From Allosphingosinicella indica (GTDB lineage Bacteria > Pseudomonadota > Alphaproteobacteria > Sphingomonadales > Sphingomonadaceae), in the NCBI RefSeq assembly GCF_900177405.1, contig NZ_LT840185.1:496001-560000 (forward strand): a DNA stretch of 64,000 bases, in the 5' to 3' direction. Positions 28,307 to 37,781 of this stretch are shown here, piece after piece. A model generated the notes under the pieces. That model was not told the DNA's origin and made no database searches. It worked only from the letters and a program-made list of their open reading frames with translations. The translations under genes were made by a program, and so were the position numbers. Position 1 is the first letter of the stretch. Each line of letters starts with the position of its first letter.

Positions 28307-28837
28307 ATGTTCGCAGTCGTGCGCACGGGCGGCAAGCAGTATCGCGTCGCCCCCGGAGACAAGATCGCCGTGGAGAAGCTGGCCGGAGAGGCTGGTGACA
28401 CCATCTCGCTGGGCGACGTGCTGCTCGCGGGCGAAGGCTCCGACCTCAAGTCCACCGACGGGCTCACCGTTTCCGCCGAGATCGTCGCCCAGGCGAAGGG
28501 CGAGAAGGTGATCGTGTTCAAGAAGCGCCGCCGGCATAATTACCGGCGCAAGGCGGGTCACCGCCAGCAGTACACGATCCTGAAGATCACCGCGATCGGC
28601 GACAAGAAGGCGGAGCCCAAGAAGGCCGCGCCGAAGAAGGAAGAAGCCCCTAAGGCCGAAGCCGCGCCGAAGCCGGAAAAGGCCGAGGCAGCGCCCGCAC
28701 CCAAGAAGGAAGCCGCACCCAAAGCCGCCGCAAAACCCAAGGCCGAAAAGGCCGAGGCGAAGGCGGAGGAGCCGGTGAAGAAGGCAGCGACCAAAAAGGC
28801 CGCGACCAAGAAGCCCGCGTCTGATAAGAACGCGTAA
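28307..28837 (+). CDS. rplU: 50S ribosomal protein L21 with C-terminal extension
   Basis: The first 98 residues are a normal L21 ([17 protein letters not shown] through [10 protein letters not shown]). A tail of about 75 residues follows, made almost entirely of lysine, alanine, proline and glutamate (repeats of KAEAAPK and KKAATKKAA). L21 is normally about 103 residues, so the extension nearly doubles it. It is probably disordered and basic and could contact rRNA or other factors. First gene of the rplU-rpmA operon, with rpmA 26 bases downstream. Confidence 0.96.
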   Translation: MFAVVRTGGKQYRVAPGDKIAVEKLAGEAGDTISLGDVLLAGEGSDLKSTDGLTVSAEIVAQAKGEKVIVFKKRRRHNYRRKAGHRQQYTILKITAIGDKKAEPKKAAPKKEEAPKAEAAPKPEKAEAAPAPKKEAAPKAAAKPKAEKAEAKAEEPVKKAATKKAATKKPASDKNA

Positions 28838-28863
28838 AGAGATTCGAAGGTAAGAGAAGACCC

Positions 28864-29133
28864 ATGGCACACAAAAAAGCAGGCGGCTCATCGCGCAACG
28901 GTCGTGACTCGGCCGGCCGTCGCCTTGGCGTGAAGAAGTTCGGCGGCGAGACGGTCGTCGGCGGCAACATCATCGTGCGCCAACGCGGCACCAAATATTA
29001 TCCGGGCACCGGCGTGGGTATGGGCAAGGACCATACCCTCTTTGCGCTTACCGGTGGCACCGTCGCGTTCCGCGACGGCAAGCTGGGCCGCAAATTTGTC
29101 TGTGTAGACATGATTACGGAAGCAGCAGAATAG
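28864..29133 (+). CDS. rpmA: 50S ribosomal protein L27
   Basis: An 89-residue large-subunit protein whose N-terminus reaches the peptidyl-transferase centre. It begins [15 protein letters not shown] after the initiator Met, the canonical L27 start without any cleavable leader. It also has [17 protein letters not shown] and [11 protein letters not shown]. Second gene of the rplU operon, with a strong terminator beginning 62 bases after its stop. Confidence 0.98.
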   Translation: MAHKKAGGSSRNGRDSAGRRLGVKKFGGETVVGGNIIVRQRGTKYYPGTGVGMGKDHTLFALTGGTVAFRDGKLGRKFVCVDMITEAAE

Positions 29134-29195
29134 GGACGGTCGAAGAAGGACCGTCCTCCAGGGGGCGGTCCTCAGGTTCCACCAGGAACATTCGA

Positions 29196-29228
29196 GGGAG
29201 AAGGGACAGCCCCCTTCTCCCTTTTTTA
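29196..29228 (+). terminator. Rho-independent terminator of rplU-rpmA
   Basis: Perfect 10-base arms (GGGAGAAGGG at 29196-29205 and CCCTTCTCCC at 29212-29221) with a six-base loop, followed by six T. Confidence 0.92.
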
Positions 29229-29300
29229 TTTCTCCCTCGAAAACTGACGCCGGACCGTAACCCGAGGGGGGTAGCGGCGGCGCGAGAGAGGAGGAAGACC

Positions 29301-29864
29301 ATGTTCGCAAGGACACCCAGGCTGCTGCTGCGTCCCGGCTGGGCAGAGGACGCGCCCGCACTTGCCGCGGCAATCGCCGACGAAGCTATCGTCCGCAATC
29401 TGGCGAGCCCGCCCTGGCCCTATAGCCTGAACGACGCCGAGGCCTGGCTGACGCGCGACCGCGACGCACACGAGCCGGCGCTGCTGGTGTTCCGCCGTAC
29501 CGCGGGCGCGCCGCAGCTGATCGGCGCCGCGGGCTTCGGCCCGATGCCCGACGGGCGGATCGAGCTCGGCTATTGGATCGCGCGCCGCCACTGGGGCCTG
29601 GGCTATGCCACCGAGGCGGCCGAGGCGATGATCGCCAATGCGCGCGACACGCTGCGGCTGAATCGGCTCTACGCCGGCCATTTCACCGACAATCCGGCGT
29701 CAGGCCGCGTGCTCGAGAAGCTCGGCTTCGTCGCGACGGGGCAGATCGCGCAGCGCTACAGCGTCGCGCGGCGCGGCGCGGCGCCGTGCCGCGAGTTCGT
29801 GCGCGATCTCACCGCGGCGGCCGCGCCGTGCGATCAGGAAGCGGCCTGTCGCCAAGCTGCCTGA
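29301..29864 (+). CDS. GNAT family N-acetyltransferase
   Basis: A 187-residue acetyltransferase of the RimJ/RimL type. It opens with TPRLLLRPGWAED and carries the acetyl-CoA-binding region (ELGYWIARRHWGLGYATEAA, shown to position 20) and NPASGRVLEKLGF. It likely transfers acetyl from acetyl-CoA to an amine of a small molecule or protein. It is alone, with an own GGAGG-containing leader (AGAGAGGAGGAAGACC), and follows the ribosomal operon terminator. Confidence 0.9.
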   Translation: MFARTPRLLLRPGWAEDAPALAAAIADEAIVRNLASPPWPYSLNDAEAWLTRDRDAHEPALLVFRRTAGAPQLIGAAGFGPMPDGRIELGYWIARRHWGLGYATEAAEAMIANARDTLRLNRLYAGHFTDNPASGRVLEKLGFVATGQIAQRYSVARRGAAPCREFVRDLTAAAAPCDQEAACRQAA

Positions 29865-29919
29865 AGCCTGATTGAAACAACCGGGGCCGCGCGTTTCCTC
29901 TCCGCGCGGCCCCGGCCCC

Positions 29920-31668
29920 TCACGCCTTCGCCTTCTCCGCGGCGATCCACGTGTCCACCTGCGTTTCCAGCACGTCGAGCGGCACCGCCCCCTGATCGAG
30001 CACGGCGTCGTGGAAGTGGCGGAGATCGAACCGCTCGCCCAGCGCCTTCTCCGCCTTCTGCCTCAGCTCCATGATCTTGAGCTGGCCGATCTTGTAGGCC
30101 AGCGCCTGTCCCGGCCAGCCGATATAGCGATTGACCTCCGCATCGATATTGGCGTCGGACATCGCGCTATTGTCCTTCATGAAGGCGACCGCCTTGTCGC
30201 GGCTCCAGCCCTTGGCGTGCATGCCGGTGTCGACCACCAGCCGGCACGCGCGCCACATGTCGTAGCTGAGGCGCCCCATCTCCTTCTCGGGCGTGTCGTA
30301 GAGCCCCATCTCGATGCCCAACCGCTCCGAATAGAGTCCCCAGCCCTCGCTGAAGGCGGTGAAATTGGCGGCGTTGCGGCGATAGGGCGAGATTTCGAGT
30401 TCCTGTTGCAGCGCGATCTGGTGGTGATGTCCCGGCACCGCCTCGTGCACCGTCAGCACCGGCACTTCCCAGAACGGCCGCTGATCGAGCTTGGAGGTGT
30501 TGACGAAGTAGAAGCCGGCAAGCCCCGCGGCGGGCGACCCCGGATAATAATAAGCCGTCGTCTGCGTCTCGGCATTCGCCGCCGGGATTTCCTTGATGCC
30601 ATAGGGCAGCCGCGGCAGGCGGCCCATGATCTCGGGCATCTTGCCGTCGATGATCTTGGTCTGCCGCGCGGTGTAGGTGAGCAGCTCCTCGGGCGTCTTG
30701 GCATAATATTTGGGGTTGGTGCGCAGCTCCTGGATGAACGCCTCGCGGCTCGCGAAACCCGCCTTCTTGGCAAGCGCGTCCATCTCGCCGCGGATGCGTT
30801 TGACCTCGTCGAGGCCGATCTGGTGGATCCGGTCGGGGCTTAGATCGGTGGTCGTCTCCTGCCGTACGCGGAAGGCGTAATAGGCCTTGCCGTTCGGCAT
30901 CGCGGTGGTCGCGATGTCCTTGCGGCACTTGGGCAGATATTCCTTCTCGAAGAAGGTGGAGAAGTTGCGATAGGCGGGGTTCACCCCTTGCGTGATCGCG
31001 CGTGCACCGCGCGCCTGCAGCGCCTCCCAGTCGGCGTCCGAAATGCTGTCGGGCTTGCGGCGGGTGAACGGGCCGTAGAAGCGCGACTTGGTGGCATCGT
31101 CGGCGATCTCGGCGGTAATCGTCGCGCCGAACCCGCCGAGCGTGACGCAGGGCTGGGTGAAGCCGCCCTTCACGCCCTCGCGGCTGACCGCGATCGCCTG
31201 ATCGACGGCGGCCGGCACCTTCTCCAGCCGGGCGATGTAATTCTCGTAATCCGCCTTGGAGCGCAGCGGCATAAAATTGCCGAGCTCGGGCAGGAACTGG
31301 TGGAAGCTGCCTGTGCTGGAGAAGATCATCGTCCGCTGGCCGAAGCGGTTGGCCTCAATCTGCTCGGCGAGCCCGCGCTTGACGATCGCCTTGTCGACGC
31401 GCTGCGCCGGCGAGAGGCCGCTGTCGGGGATGGCGTCGAGCCGCGCGATCAACTCCGCTGCTTCCTTGGCCTGCCGGTCCTGCGCCGCGAGGGTGAAGTC
31501 GCCCAGCTCGCTCTCGCCGCCGCGCTCGCCGTAAAAGGTCGCGGACAGGGGATTATTCTTGAGATACCAGGCCCAGTGATCGTCGAGCACACGGGCGAGA
31601 TCGTCGGCCGGCGCCGCCCAGGCCGGCGTCGCCGCGGCAAGCAACAGAGCAATGATGGTCTTGCGCAT
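29920..31668 (-). CDS. DUF885 family exported protein (copy 3)
   Basis: A 582-residue protein with signal peptide MRKTIIALLLAAATPAWA. The putative zinc motif HEAVPGHHHQIAL lies near residue 406, followed by FSEGWGLYSERLG. It forms a second subgroup with the gene just upstream (31693-33438) and is more distant from the pair at 6.3-10.5 kb, which has HEGxPGHHFQ. Probable periplasmic zinc hydrolase or peptidase. It lies 24 bases after copy 4 and is likely cotranscribed. It converges with the GNAT gene. Confidence 0.88.
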   Translation of the reverse strand: MRKTIIALLLAAATPAWAAPADDLARVLDDHWAWYLKNNPLSATFYGERGGESELGDFTLAAQDRQAKEAAELIARLDAIPDSGLSPAQRVDKAIVKRGLAEQIEANRFGQRTMIFSSTGSFHQFLPELGNFMPLRSKADYENYIARLEKVPAAVDQAIAVSREGVKGGFTQPCVTLGGFGATITAEIADDATKSRFYGPFTRRKPDSISDADWEALQARGARAITQGVNPAYRNFSTFFEKEYLPKCRKDIATTAMPNGKAYYAFRVRQETTTDLSPDRIHQIGLDEVKRIRGEMDALAKKAGFASREAFIQELRTNPKYYAKTPEELLTYTARQTKIIDGKMPEIMGRLPRLPYGIKEIPAANAETQTTAYYYPGSPAAGLAGFYFVNTSKLDQRPFWEVPVLTVHEAVPGHHHQIALQQELEISPYRRNAANFTAFSEGWGLYSERLGIEMGLYDTPEKEMGRLSYDMWRACRLVVDTGMHAKGWSRDKAVAFMKDNSAMSDANIDAEVNRYIGWPGQALAYKIGQLKIMELRQKAEKALGERFDLRHFHDAVLDQGAVPLDVLETQVDTWIAAEKAKA

Positions 31669-31692
31669 GTCAGTCCCCCTATTTCGTAAAGA

Positions 31693-33438
31693 TCAGCGTG
31701 TCTTCTCCGCCGCGATCCACTCGCGGACCTGCACTTCGAGCACGTCGAGCGGCACCGAACCCTGCCCCAGCACTGCATCGTGGAAGCGGCGGATGTCGAA
31801 CTTGCCGCCCAACGCCTTCTCCGCCTCGGCGCGCAGCTCGCGGATGCGGATGTTGCCGATCATGTAGCCCAGCGCCTGGCCGGGCCACGAGATGTAGCGG
31901 TTTACTTCGGCATCGATATTAGCGTCGGTGAGCGCGCTATTGTCCTTCATGAAGGCGACGGCGCGCGCCTTGTCCCAGCCCTTCGAATGTATGCCCGTAT
32001 CGACCACCAGCCGGCACGCGCGCCACATCTGGTAGGAGAGCTGGCCCATCTTCTTGGCCGGCGTGTCGTAGAGGCCCATCTCCGTCCCCAGGCTTTCGGC
32101 ATAAAGGCCCCAGCCTTCGGTGAAGGCGGTGAAGCTGGTGAAGTTGCGGCGGAAGGGCGGCAGGTCCAGCTCCTGCTGGAGCGAGATTTGGTGGTGATGG
32201 CCGGGCACCGCCTCGTGCAGCGACAGCGCGGGGATTTCCCACAGCGGCCGCTGGTTCAGTTTCGACGTGTTGACGTAATAGGTGCCGGCGATGCCGCTTT
32301 CGGGCGATCCGGAGCCGTAGAAGGCAGTGGTCGTCCCATCCGCGATCTCGGCGGGGATAGGCCTCAGGCCATAAGGCAGCCGCGGCAGGCGGCCGAAGAA
32401 CTTTGGCATCTGCCCGTCGATCGTCTTGGTGACGATCGCCGATTCTTTCATCAGCGCGTCGGGCGTGGTGACATAATATTTGGGATCGGTGCGGAGCTCG
32501 CCAATGAACGCCTCGCGGCTCGGATAGCCAGCGTCCTTCGCGACCTTCTCCATCTCGGCACGGATGCGCTTCACTTCGGCAAGGCCGATGCGGTGGATCT
32601 GGTCCGGAGTCAGATCGGTCGTCGTCTCCTGACGGACGCGGAAAGCGTAATAGGCCGGGCCGCCCTTCTGCGCCGAGACGCTGTCCGCCTTCGCGCATTT
32701 CGGCAGATATTGCGTCCGGTAGAAATCGAGATGCTTGGCATAGGCCGGGTTCACGACGTTGGTGATCGCATGCTGCGCCTGGCGCTGGAGCTCGGCCCAT
32801 TGCGCCGCGCTCGCATCCGCCGGGCGGCTGCGCAGGAACGGCTCGTAGAAGCGCGACTTGGCGGGGTCCTCGACGATCACGCCCGCGATCGTCTTCTCGT
32901 AACCGGTGAGCACCGAGCAGGGCAGCACATGCCCGCCCTTCACCGCGGTCGCGGTGATGCCGAGCGCGGCGTCATTGAGCGCCGGATAGCCGTTCAGCCG
33001 GTTGAGGTAGCTTTCGTAATCGGCGGTGGTGCGGAACGGCAGATTGTCCGCCATTCCGGCGAAGCCCTGGTGCCAGCCGTAATAAGTGGTGAACAGCATG
33101 TCGCGCTGCGGGTAGCGATCTTCCTCGATCGTCTCCTCGAGCCCTCGCTTCAGGATGGCGCGGTTGACGCGATCCGCCGGCGGCAGTGTCTCGGCGGGTA
33201 TGCGGTTCAATTGCTCGAGGAAGAATTTCGCCTGCGTGACGCGCCGCTCGCGGCCCTCGACGCTCATGTCGCGCAGCCGGTCGTCATAGTCCCGGACCCC
33301 GAGCGCGGTGGCTTGTTCGGGGTTCTCGCGCAGCAGGAAATCGTAATGCGCATCGAGCAGCTTGCGGAAATCGTCCGCGGGCGCGGCGGCCACCGGAGCG
33401 GCAATCAGAAGCGCGGCGGCAAGACCAAGCATTCGCAT
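31693..33438 (-). CDS. DUF885 family exported protein (copy 4)
   Basis: A 581-residue paralogue of the protein encoded at 29920-31668, with the same layout: signal peptide (MRMLGLAAALLIAAPVAAA), cap region, HEAVPGHHHQISL near residue 407 and FTEGWGLYAESLG. Blocks such as YISWPGQALGYMIGN are nearly shared with copy 3 (YIGWPGQALAYKIGQ). ATG 33438 is chosen because GGAGA is seven bases upstream and it starts the signal peptide. First gene of the pair; divergent from the membrane protein gene at 33552. Confidence 0.88.
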   Translation of the reverse strand: MRMLGLAAALLIAAPVAAAPADDFRKLLDAHYDFLLRENPEQATALGVRDYDDRLRDMSVEGRERRVTQAKFFLEQLNRIPAETLPPADRVNRAILKRGLEETIEEDRYPQRDMLFTTYYGWHQGFAGMADNLPFRTTADYESYLNRLNGYPALNDAALGITATAVKGGHVLPCSVLTGYEKTIAGVIVEDPAKSRFYEPFLRSRPADASAAQWAELQRQAQHAITNVVNPAYAKHLDFYRTQYLPKCAKADSVSAQKGGPAYYAFRVRQETTTDLTPDQIHRIGLAEVKRIRAEMEKVAKDAGYPSREAFIGELRTDPKYYVTTPDALMKESAIVTKTIDGQMPKFFGRLPRLPYGLRPIPAEIADGTTTAFYGSGSPESGIAGTYYVNTSKLNQRPLWEIPALSLHEAVPGHHHQISLQQELDLPPFRRNFTSFTAFTEGWGLYAESLGTEMGLYDTPAKKMGQLSYQMWRACRLVVDTGIHSKGWDKARAVAFMKDNSALTDANIDAEVNRYISWPGQALGYMIGNIRIRELRAEAEKALGGKFDIRRFHDAVLGQGSVPLDVLEVQVREWIAAEKTR

Positions 33439-33551
33439 GAGAATCTCCGGGCAGCGGAATGCGGCACACCCTAGGCGGCATTGGCCCGAGCGCAAGCCGT
33501 GGACGAGATGGGGCCACACCGGCTAGGGCGCGGAGCAACGGAAGGACGTGC

Positions 33552-35024
33552 ATGCCGCCACGCGCTACCCCCTCGCCCCGGCGGCTGATGCTGCTGGTCT
33601 TCCTGCTAACCTGGCTGTCCTGCTGCTATTTCGGATCCTGGGCGTGGAACCCGAACAATACAACGCGGCTGTTCGCGGCGATCTCGCTGGTCGAGGACGG
33701 CGATGCGACGATCGACGAGTTCCAGCATCTCACCATCGATCGCGCCAAGTTCGGCGACCATTATTATACCGACAAGCCGCCGGGGATGACGCTGATGGCG
33801 GTGCCCGCCGTCGCGCTCGCCAACGCCTGGACCGGACAGACCTCGCACGCGATGGCGAAGGAGCAGATGGGCGATTTCGACCGCTACCTGCTGGTACGGA
33901 CGCGGATCGCCACCGCAATGTCTTCGGCGCTGCTGACCGCGCTCGGCGCCGTCGCGCTCTTCTGGCTCGCCTGGTCGCTGACCGGCAGCGCGGGCGCGGC
34001 GCTGTTCGGCAGTCTCGGCTATGCGCTCGCGACGCCGATCTGGGGCTGGTCGACCACGCTCTTCGGCCACGCTGCGGTCGGCGCGCTGCTGATCATCGGC
34101 ACGGCGGCGCTCCATCACGTCGCAATCCGCCCGCCGGGCGTGCGGACGCGCATCGCAGCGGCGCTAGCCGCGGCGACGCTCGCCTGGGCACTGGTCGTCG
34201 AGCACCATGCCGTGTTCGCCGTCCTCGCGGTGCTGCTCTACGGCCTCTGGGAAACGCGGTCGCTGGCGGCGCGCGAGCGGCTGGTGCTGCTCGGCTGCGG
34301 CCTAGTCGCCGGCCTCGTCGCGATCGCGCCGCTGCCGCTCTACAATCTGCTCGCCTTCGGGACGCCGTTCCAGGTCGGCTATCAGGGCGTCGTCGGCTGG
34401 GAGGGCATGCAGCAGGGCGTGCTCGGCCTCACCTACCCGAAGCCCGAAGTGCTGTGGGAGATCACCTTCGGCATGCGGCGCGGTATCCTCTGGTTCGCGC
34501 CGGTGCTTGTCCTCGCGCCGGTCGGCCTCTGGCTGCTGTGGCGGCGGCCGGAGGCGCGCGGCACGGCCGCGCTCGCCGTCGCGGTGGACGCGATCTACTG
34601 GCTGCTCAACGCCTCCTACGTCTATTGGGACGGCGGCAATTCGAGCGGGCCGCGCCACGCGATGCCCGGCGTCCCTTTCCTCGCGCTCGGTCTTGCGGGC
34701 TTCTGGGCGCTGGTCCGCCCGCCGCTGTTCCGCGCCGCCGCGCTGCTGCTGTTCGAGGTGAGTGCCGCCATCGCCTTCATCACCGCCGCCGCCGAGCCGA
34801 TGGCCTATGCCGAGATCGCCTTCCCGCTCCGCGACGAGATCTGGCAGCGCTTTTCGCGCGACGACATCCGCGCGCTGCCCATCGAGTTCCTCGGCTGGAC
34901 GCCGAAGCAAGCGGTCACGCTCTACCTCGCGATCCTGTCACTGTTCGTCGTGCTTTTTGCGCTGGCGCTGAGACCCGCGCGGGATAAGGTCCGCATCGGA
35001 CCGCGTATCGAGGAACGAGCATGA
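33552..35024 (+). CDS. Polytopic membrane protein, GT-C glycosyltransferase-like
   Basis: A 490-residue protein with about ten hydrophobic helices. The first periplasmic loop holds acidic residues and HYYTDKPPGMTLMAVP; a DKPPG-type loop is typical of GT-C glycosyltransferases (dolichyl-phosphate mannosyltransferase-like), which transfer sugars from lipid carriers. Further features are LVVEHHAVFAV and YVYWDGGNSSGPRHAMPG. The donor and acceptor cannot be told. The stop overlaps the ATG of the peptide transporter gene by four bases, so they are coupled. The assignment is tentative. Confidence 0.6.
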   Translation: MPPRATPSPRRLMLLVFLLTWLSCCYFGSWAWNPNNTTRLFAAISLVEDGDATIDEFQHLTIDRAKFGDHYYTDKPPGMTLMAVPAVALANAWTGQTSHAMAKEQMGDFDRYLLVRTRIATAMSSALLTALGAVALFWLAWSLTGSAGAALFGSLGYALATPIWGWSTTLFGHAAVGALLIIGTAALHHVAIRPPGVRTRIAAALAAATLAWALVVEHHAVFAVLAVLLYGLWETRSLAARERLVLLGCGLVAGLVAIAPLPLYNLLAFGTPFQVGYQGVVGWEGMQQGVLGLTYPKPEVLWEITFGMRRGILWFAPVLVLAPVGLWLLWRRPEARGTAALAVAVDAIYWLLNASYVYWDGGNSSGPRHAMPGVPFLALGLAGFWALVRPPLFRAAALLLFEVSAAIAFITAAAEPMAYAEIAFPLRDEIWQRFSRDDIRALPIEFLGWTPKQAVTLYLAILSLFVVLFALALRPARDKVRIGPRIEERA

Positions 35025-36427
35025 CCGTAGCCGAAGCGACACCCGAGCTGGACGCGGTCGATCACGCCGACCGCGCGTTCCTCGGCCATCCCAAGGGCCT
35101 CGCCTATCTCGCCTTCACCGAAGCGTGGGAGCGCTTCTCTTATTACGGCATGCAGGCGCTTCTCGTCCTATACATGACGAAGGAGCTGCTGCTCGCCGGC
35201 CATGTCGAGAATATCGCGCTCTTCGAGCCGTTCAGCCGGCTCTACGGCGGGCTGCAGGGTCAGGCACTCGCCTCGGCAATCTTCGGCACTTACGCAGCGC
35301 TCGTCTATCTGACGCCGATCCTCGGCGGCTTCATCGCCGATCGGATGCTCGGCAAGCGGCGGACCGTCCTGCTCGGCGCGGTTACCATGGCGGCGGGCCA
35401 TTTCCTGATGGCGTTCGAGCTGACTTTCCTCTTCGCGCTTCTCTGCCTCGTCGTCGGATCGGGGCTGTTCAAGGGCAATATCGCGAGCCAGGTCGGCGCA
35501 CTCTACAAGCCCGAGGATCTGCGCCGCGCCGACGCGTTCCAGATCTTCTACCTCGGCATCAACGCTGGCGTCATCGCATCGCCGCTCGTCGTCGGCACGC
35601 TCGGCGAGGTCTACGGCTGGCATTACGGCTTTGGCGCCGCGGGCGTCGGCATGCTCATCGGCCTCGCCATCTACGTCGCCGGGCAGAAGCACTTGCCCAA
35701 AGAGCATTTCGCGCCGCGCGGGCGGGCGGAGGGCGCCGCCACTGCGACGCGCGAGCCGTTCACCCGGCAGGACTGGACCGCGGTCATCGCGCTCATCCTC
35801 CTCATCCCGGTGATGGCGATCGCGATCGTCCCCAACAACCAGATCTTCAACGCCTATCTGGTCTGGGGCGATCAGCAGTTTGATCTCTACTGGCGCGGCG
35901 AGAAGCTGCCGACGACCTGGCTGGTGACCCTGGACGCCATCGTCTCGGTCAGCTTCCTCGCCGGCGTCGCGCTTTTCTACCGCTGGTACGGCAAGCACTG
36001 GCGCGAGCCCGACGAGCTCACCAAGATCATCATCGGCTCGCTCTTCTCGGTGGGCGGCATGCTCTGCCTTTTCATGGCAGCCGCCACGCAGGCGCCCGGC
36101 ACCAAGATCGGCCTGGCGTGGCCGGTGCTTTTCCATATCGTGAACTCGATCGGCTTCGCGCATATGCTGCCCGTCAGCCTCGCGCTCTTCGCCAAGCTCG
36201 CGCCGAAGCAGATCAACGCCACCGTGATCGGCCTTTATTATCTCGCCTTCTTCGCCGGCAATTCGATGGTGGGCTGGGTCGGCGGCTTCTACGAGACGAT
36301 GCCGACCACCACCTTCTGGCTGATGCACGCCGGGTTCGCAGGGTTTGCGGGCGTGGTTTTCCTGCTGTTCAAGCTGTTCCTCTCCAAGCGGCTGATTGCC
36401 CGGGAGCCTAATCCCCTGCCCGATTGA
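35021..36427 (+). CDS. POT/PTR family peptide:H+ symporter
   Basis: A 468-residue proton-dependent oligopeptide transporter with 12-14 helices. The ExxERFSYYG signature is present as EAWERFSYYGMQALLVLY. The FYLGINAGVIASPLVVG stretch contains the PTR2 signature. It imports di- and tripeptides. It overlaps the GT-C-like gene by four bases. Peptide import next to secreted DUF885 peptidase-like genes is a plausible functional link, but only by proximity. Confidence 0.93.
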   Translation: MTVAEATPELDAVDHADRAFLGHPKGLAYLAFTEAWERFSYYGMQALLVLYMTKELLLAGHVENIALFEPFSRLYGGLQGQALASAIFGTYAALVYLTPILGGFIADRMLGKRRTVLLGAVTMAAGHFLMAFELTFLFALLCLVVGSGLFKGNIASQVGALYKPEDLRRADAFQIFYLGINAGVIASPLVVGTLGEVYGWHYGFGAAGVGMLIGLAIYVAGQKHLPKEHFAPRGRAEGAATATREPFTRQDWTAVIALILLIPVMAIAIVPNNQIFNAYLVWGDQQFDLYWRGEKLPTTWLVTLDAIVSVSFLAGVALFYRWYGKHWREPDELTKIIIGSLFSVGGMLCLFMAAATQAPGTKIGLAWPVLFHIVNSIGFAHMLPVSLALFAKLAPKQINATVIGLYYLAFFAGNSMVGWVGGFYETMPTTTFWLMHAGFAGFAGVVFLLFKLFLSKRLIAREPNPLPD

Positions 36428-36454
36428 TCTGTATCAATGACAATCGGCGTTCGG

Positions 36455-36469
36455 GAACATAAAAGGAAC
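36455..36469 (+). promoter_or_regulatory. Perfect LexA box (GAAC-N7-GAAC) at the radical SAM gene
   Basis: GAAC at 36455-36458, seven bases, GAAC at 36466-36469. GTTC-N7-GTTC (same on the other strand) is the alphaproteobacterial LexA operator. It ends two bases before the start codon and covers the ribosome-binding purines. Confidence 0.75.
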
Positions 36470-36471
36470 GA

Positions 36472-37710
36472 ATGTCCCGGCTCGACACGCGTGAAAAGCT
36501 AGCGATTCTCGCCGATGCGGCGAAATATGACGCTTCCTGCGCGTCGTCGGGGACGGCCAAGCGCGACAGCCGCGGCGGCAAGGGCATCGGATCGACCGAA
36601 GGCATGGGCATCTGCCATGCCTATGCGCCCGACGGCCGCTGCATCTCGCTGCTCAAGATCCTGCTGACCAACAGCTGTATCTTCGACTGCCATTATTGCA
36701 TCAACCGCAAGAGTTCGAACGTCCGCCGCGCGCGCTTCACAGTCGAGGAAGTCGTCCAGCTCACCCTCGCTTTCTACCGGCGCAATTATATCGAAGGTCT
36801 GTTCCTCTCCTCCGGCATCATCCGCTCGTCGGATTATACGATGGAGCAGATCGTCGCGGTCGCGCGCAGCCTGCGGGAGGATCATGATTTCCGCGGCTAC
36901 ATCCACCTTAAGACCATCCCCGATGCCGATCCCGAACTGATCCGGCAGGCGGGCGTCCATGCCGACCGCATTTCGATCAACGTCGAGCTGCCGACTGCGG
37001 GCGGGCTCAAGGCGTTGGCGCCCGAGAAGAACGGCGCGCGGATCGAGGGCGCGATGAAGGGCATGAAGGGCGCGATCGAGGATGCGCGCGATGCCAAGCG
37101 CAAATATCGCAGCGCTCCCGGCTTCGCGCCCGCCGGCCAATCGACCCAGATGATCGTCGGCGCGGATGCGGCGGACGATGGCGCCATCATCCAGCGCGCG
37201 AGCACGCTCTACGACCGCTTCGCGCTCCGCCGGGTCTATTATTCCGCGTTCAGCCCGATCCCAGACGCGAGCCATGTGCTGCCGCTCAAGCGCCCGCCGC
37301 TGTTGCGCGAACATCGCCTGTATCAATCGGATTGGATGATGCGCTTCTACGGCTTCAAGCCCACCGAAGTTGCCGACGCGACCGATACGAATGGGATGTT
37401 GCCGCTCGACATCGATCCCAAGCTCGCCTGGGCGCTCAAGCATCGCGAGACTTTTCCGGTCGACGTAAACCGTGCGCCGCGCGAGATGCTGCTGCGCATT
37501 CCCGGCCTTGGCGTGAAGGCGGTGAACCGCATTATCGCGTCGCGCCGGTGGCGGCGGCTGACGCTGGACGACATCGCGCGGCTCACCGTTTCGATCGCCA
37601 AAATGCGGCCGTTTCTGATCGCCGAAGGTTGGCGGCCGACGGCATTGTCCGACCGCGCCGAACTGCATCTTCGCCCCAAGACCGAGCAGCTCGAACTCTT
37701 CGCCGGCTGA
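36472..37710 (+). CDS. Putative DNA modification/repair radical SAM protein
   Basis: A 412-residue radical SAM enzyme of the group named putative DNA modification/repair radical SAM protein. The cluster-binding motif is C69-x3-C73-x2-C76 (NSCIFDCHYCINRKSS). An HhH DNA-binding motif lies at about 334-358 (PREMLLRIPGLGVKAVNRII), which supports action on DNA. The opening KLAILADAAKYDASCASSG is family-typical and fixes the start. The family is usually found next to a DUF4130/UdgX protein, as here. A perfect LexA box immediately before the gene suggests SOS induction. Confidence 0.88.
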   Translation: MSRLDTREKLAILADAAKYDASCASSGTAKRDSRGGKGIGSTEGMGICHAYAPDGRCISLLKILLTNSCIFDCHYCINRKSSNVRRARFTVEEVVQLTLAFYRRNYIEGLFLSSGIIRSSDYTMEQIVAVARSLREDHDFRGYIHLKTIPDADPELIRQAGVHADRISINVELPTAGGLKALAPEKNGARIEGAMKGMKGAIEDARDAKRKYRSAPGFAPAGQSTQMIVGADAADDGAIIQRASTLYDRFALRRVYYSAFSPIPDASHVLPLKRPPLLREHRLYQSDWMMRFYGFKPTEVADATDTNGMLPLDIDPKLAWALKHRETFPVDVNRAPREMLLRIPGLGVKAVNRIIASRRWRRLTLDDIARLTVSIAKMRPFLIAEGWRPTALSDRAELHLRPKTEQLELFAG

Positions 37711-37781
37711 AACGGATTCGCAGGTGAAACTAGCGGCCTCTTTGGCGGTTTGACGCTCGAACCCAGCAAGGAGGGCCCTTC

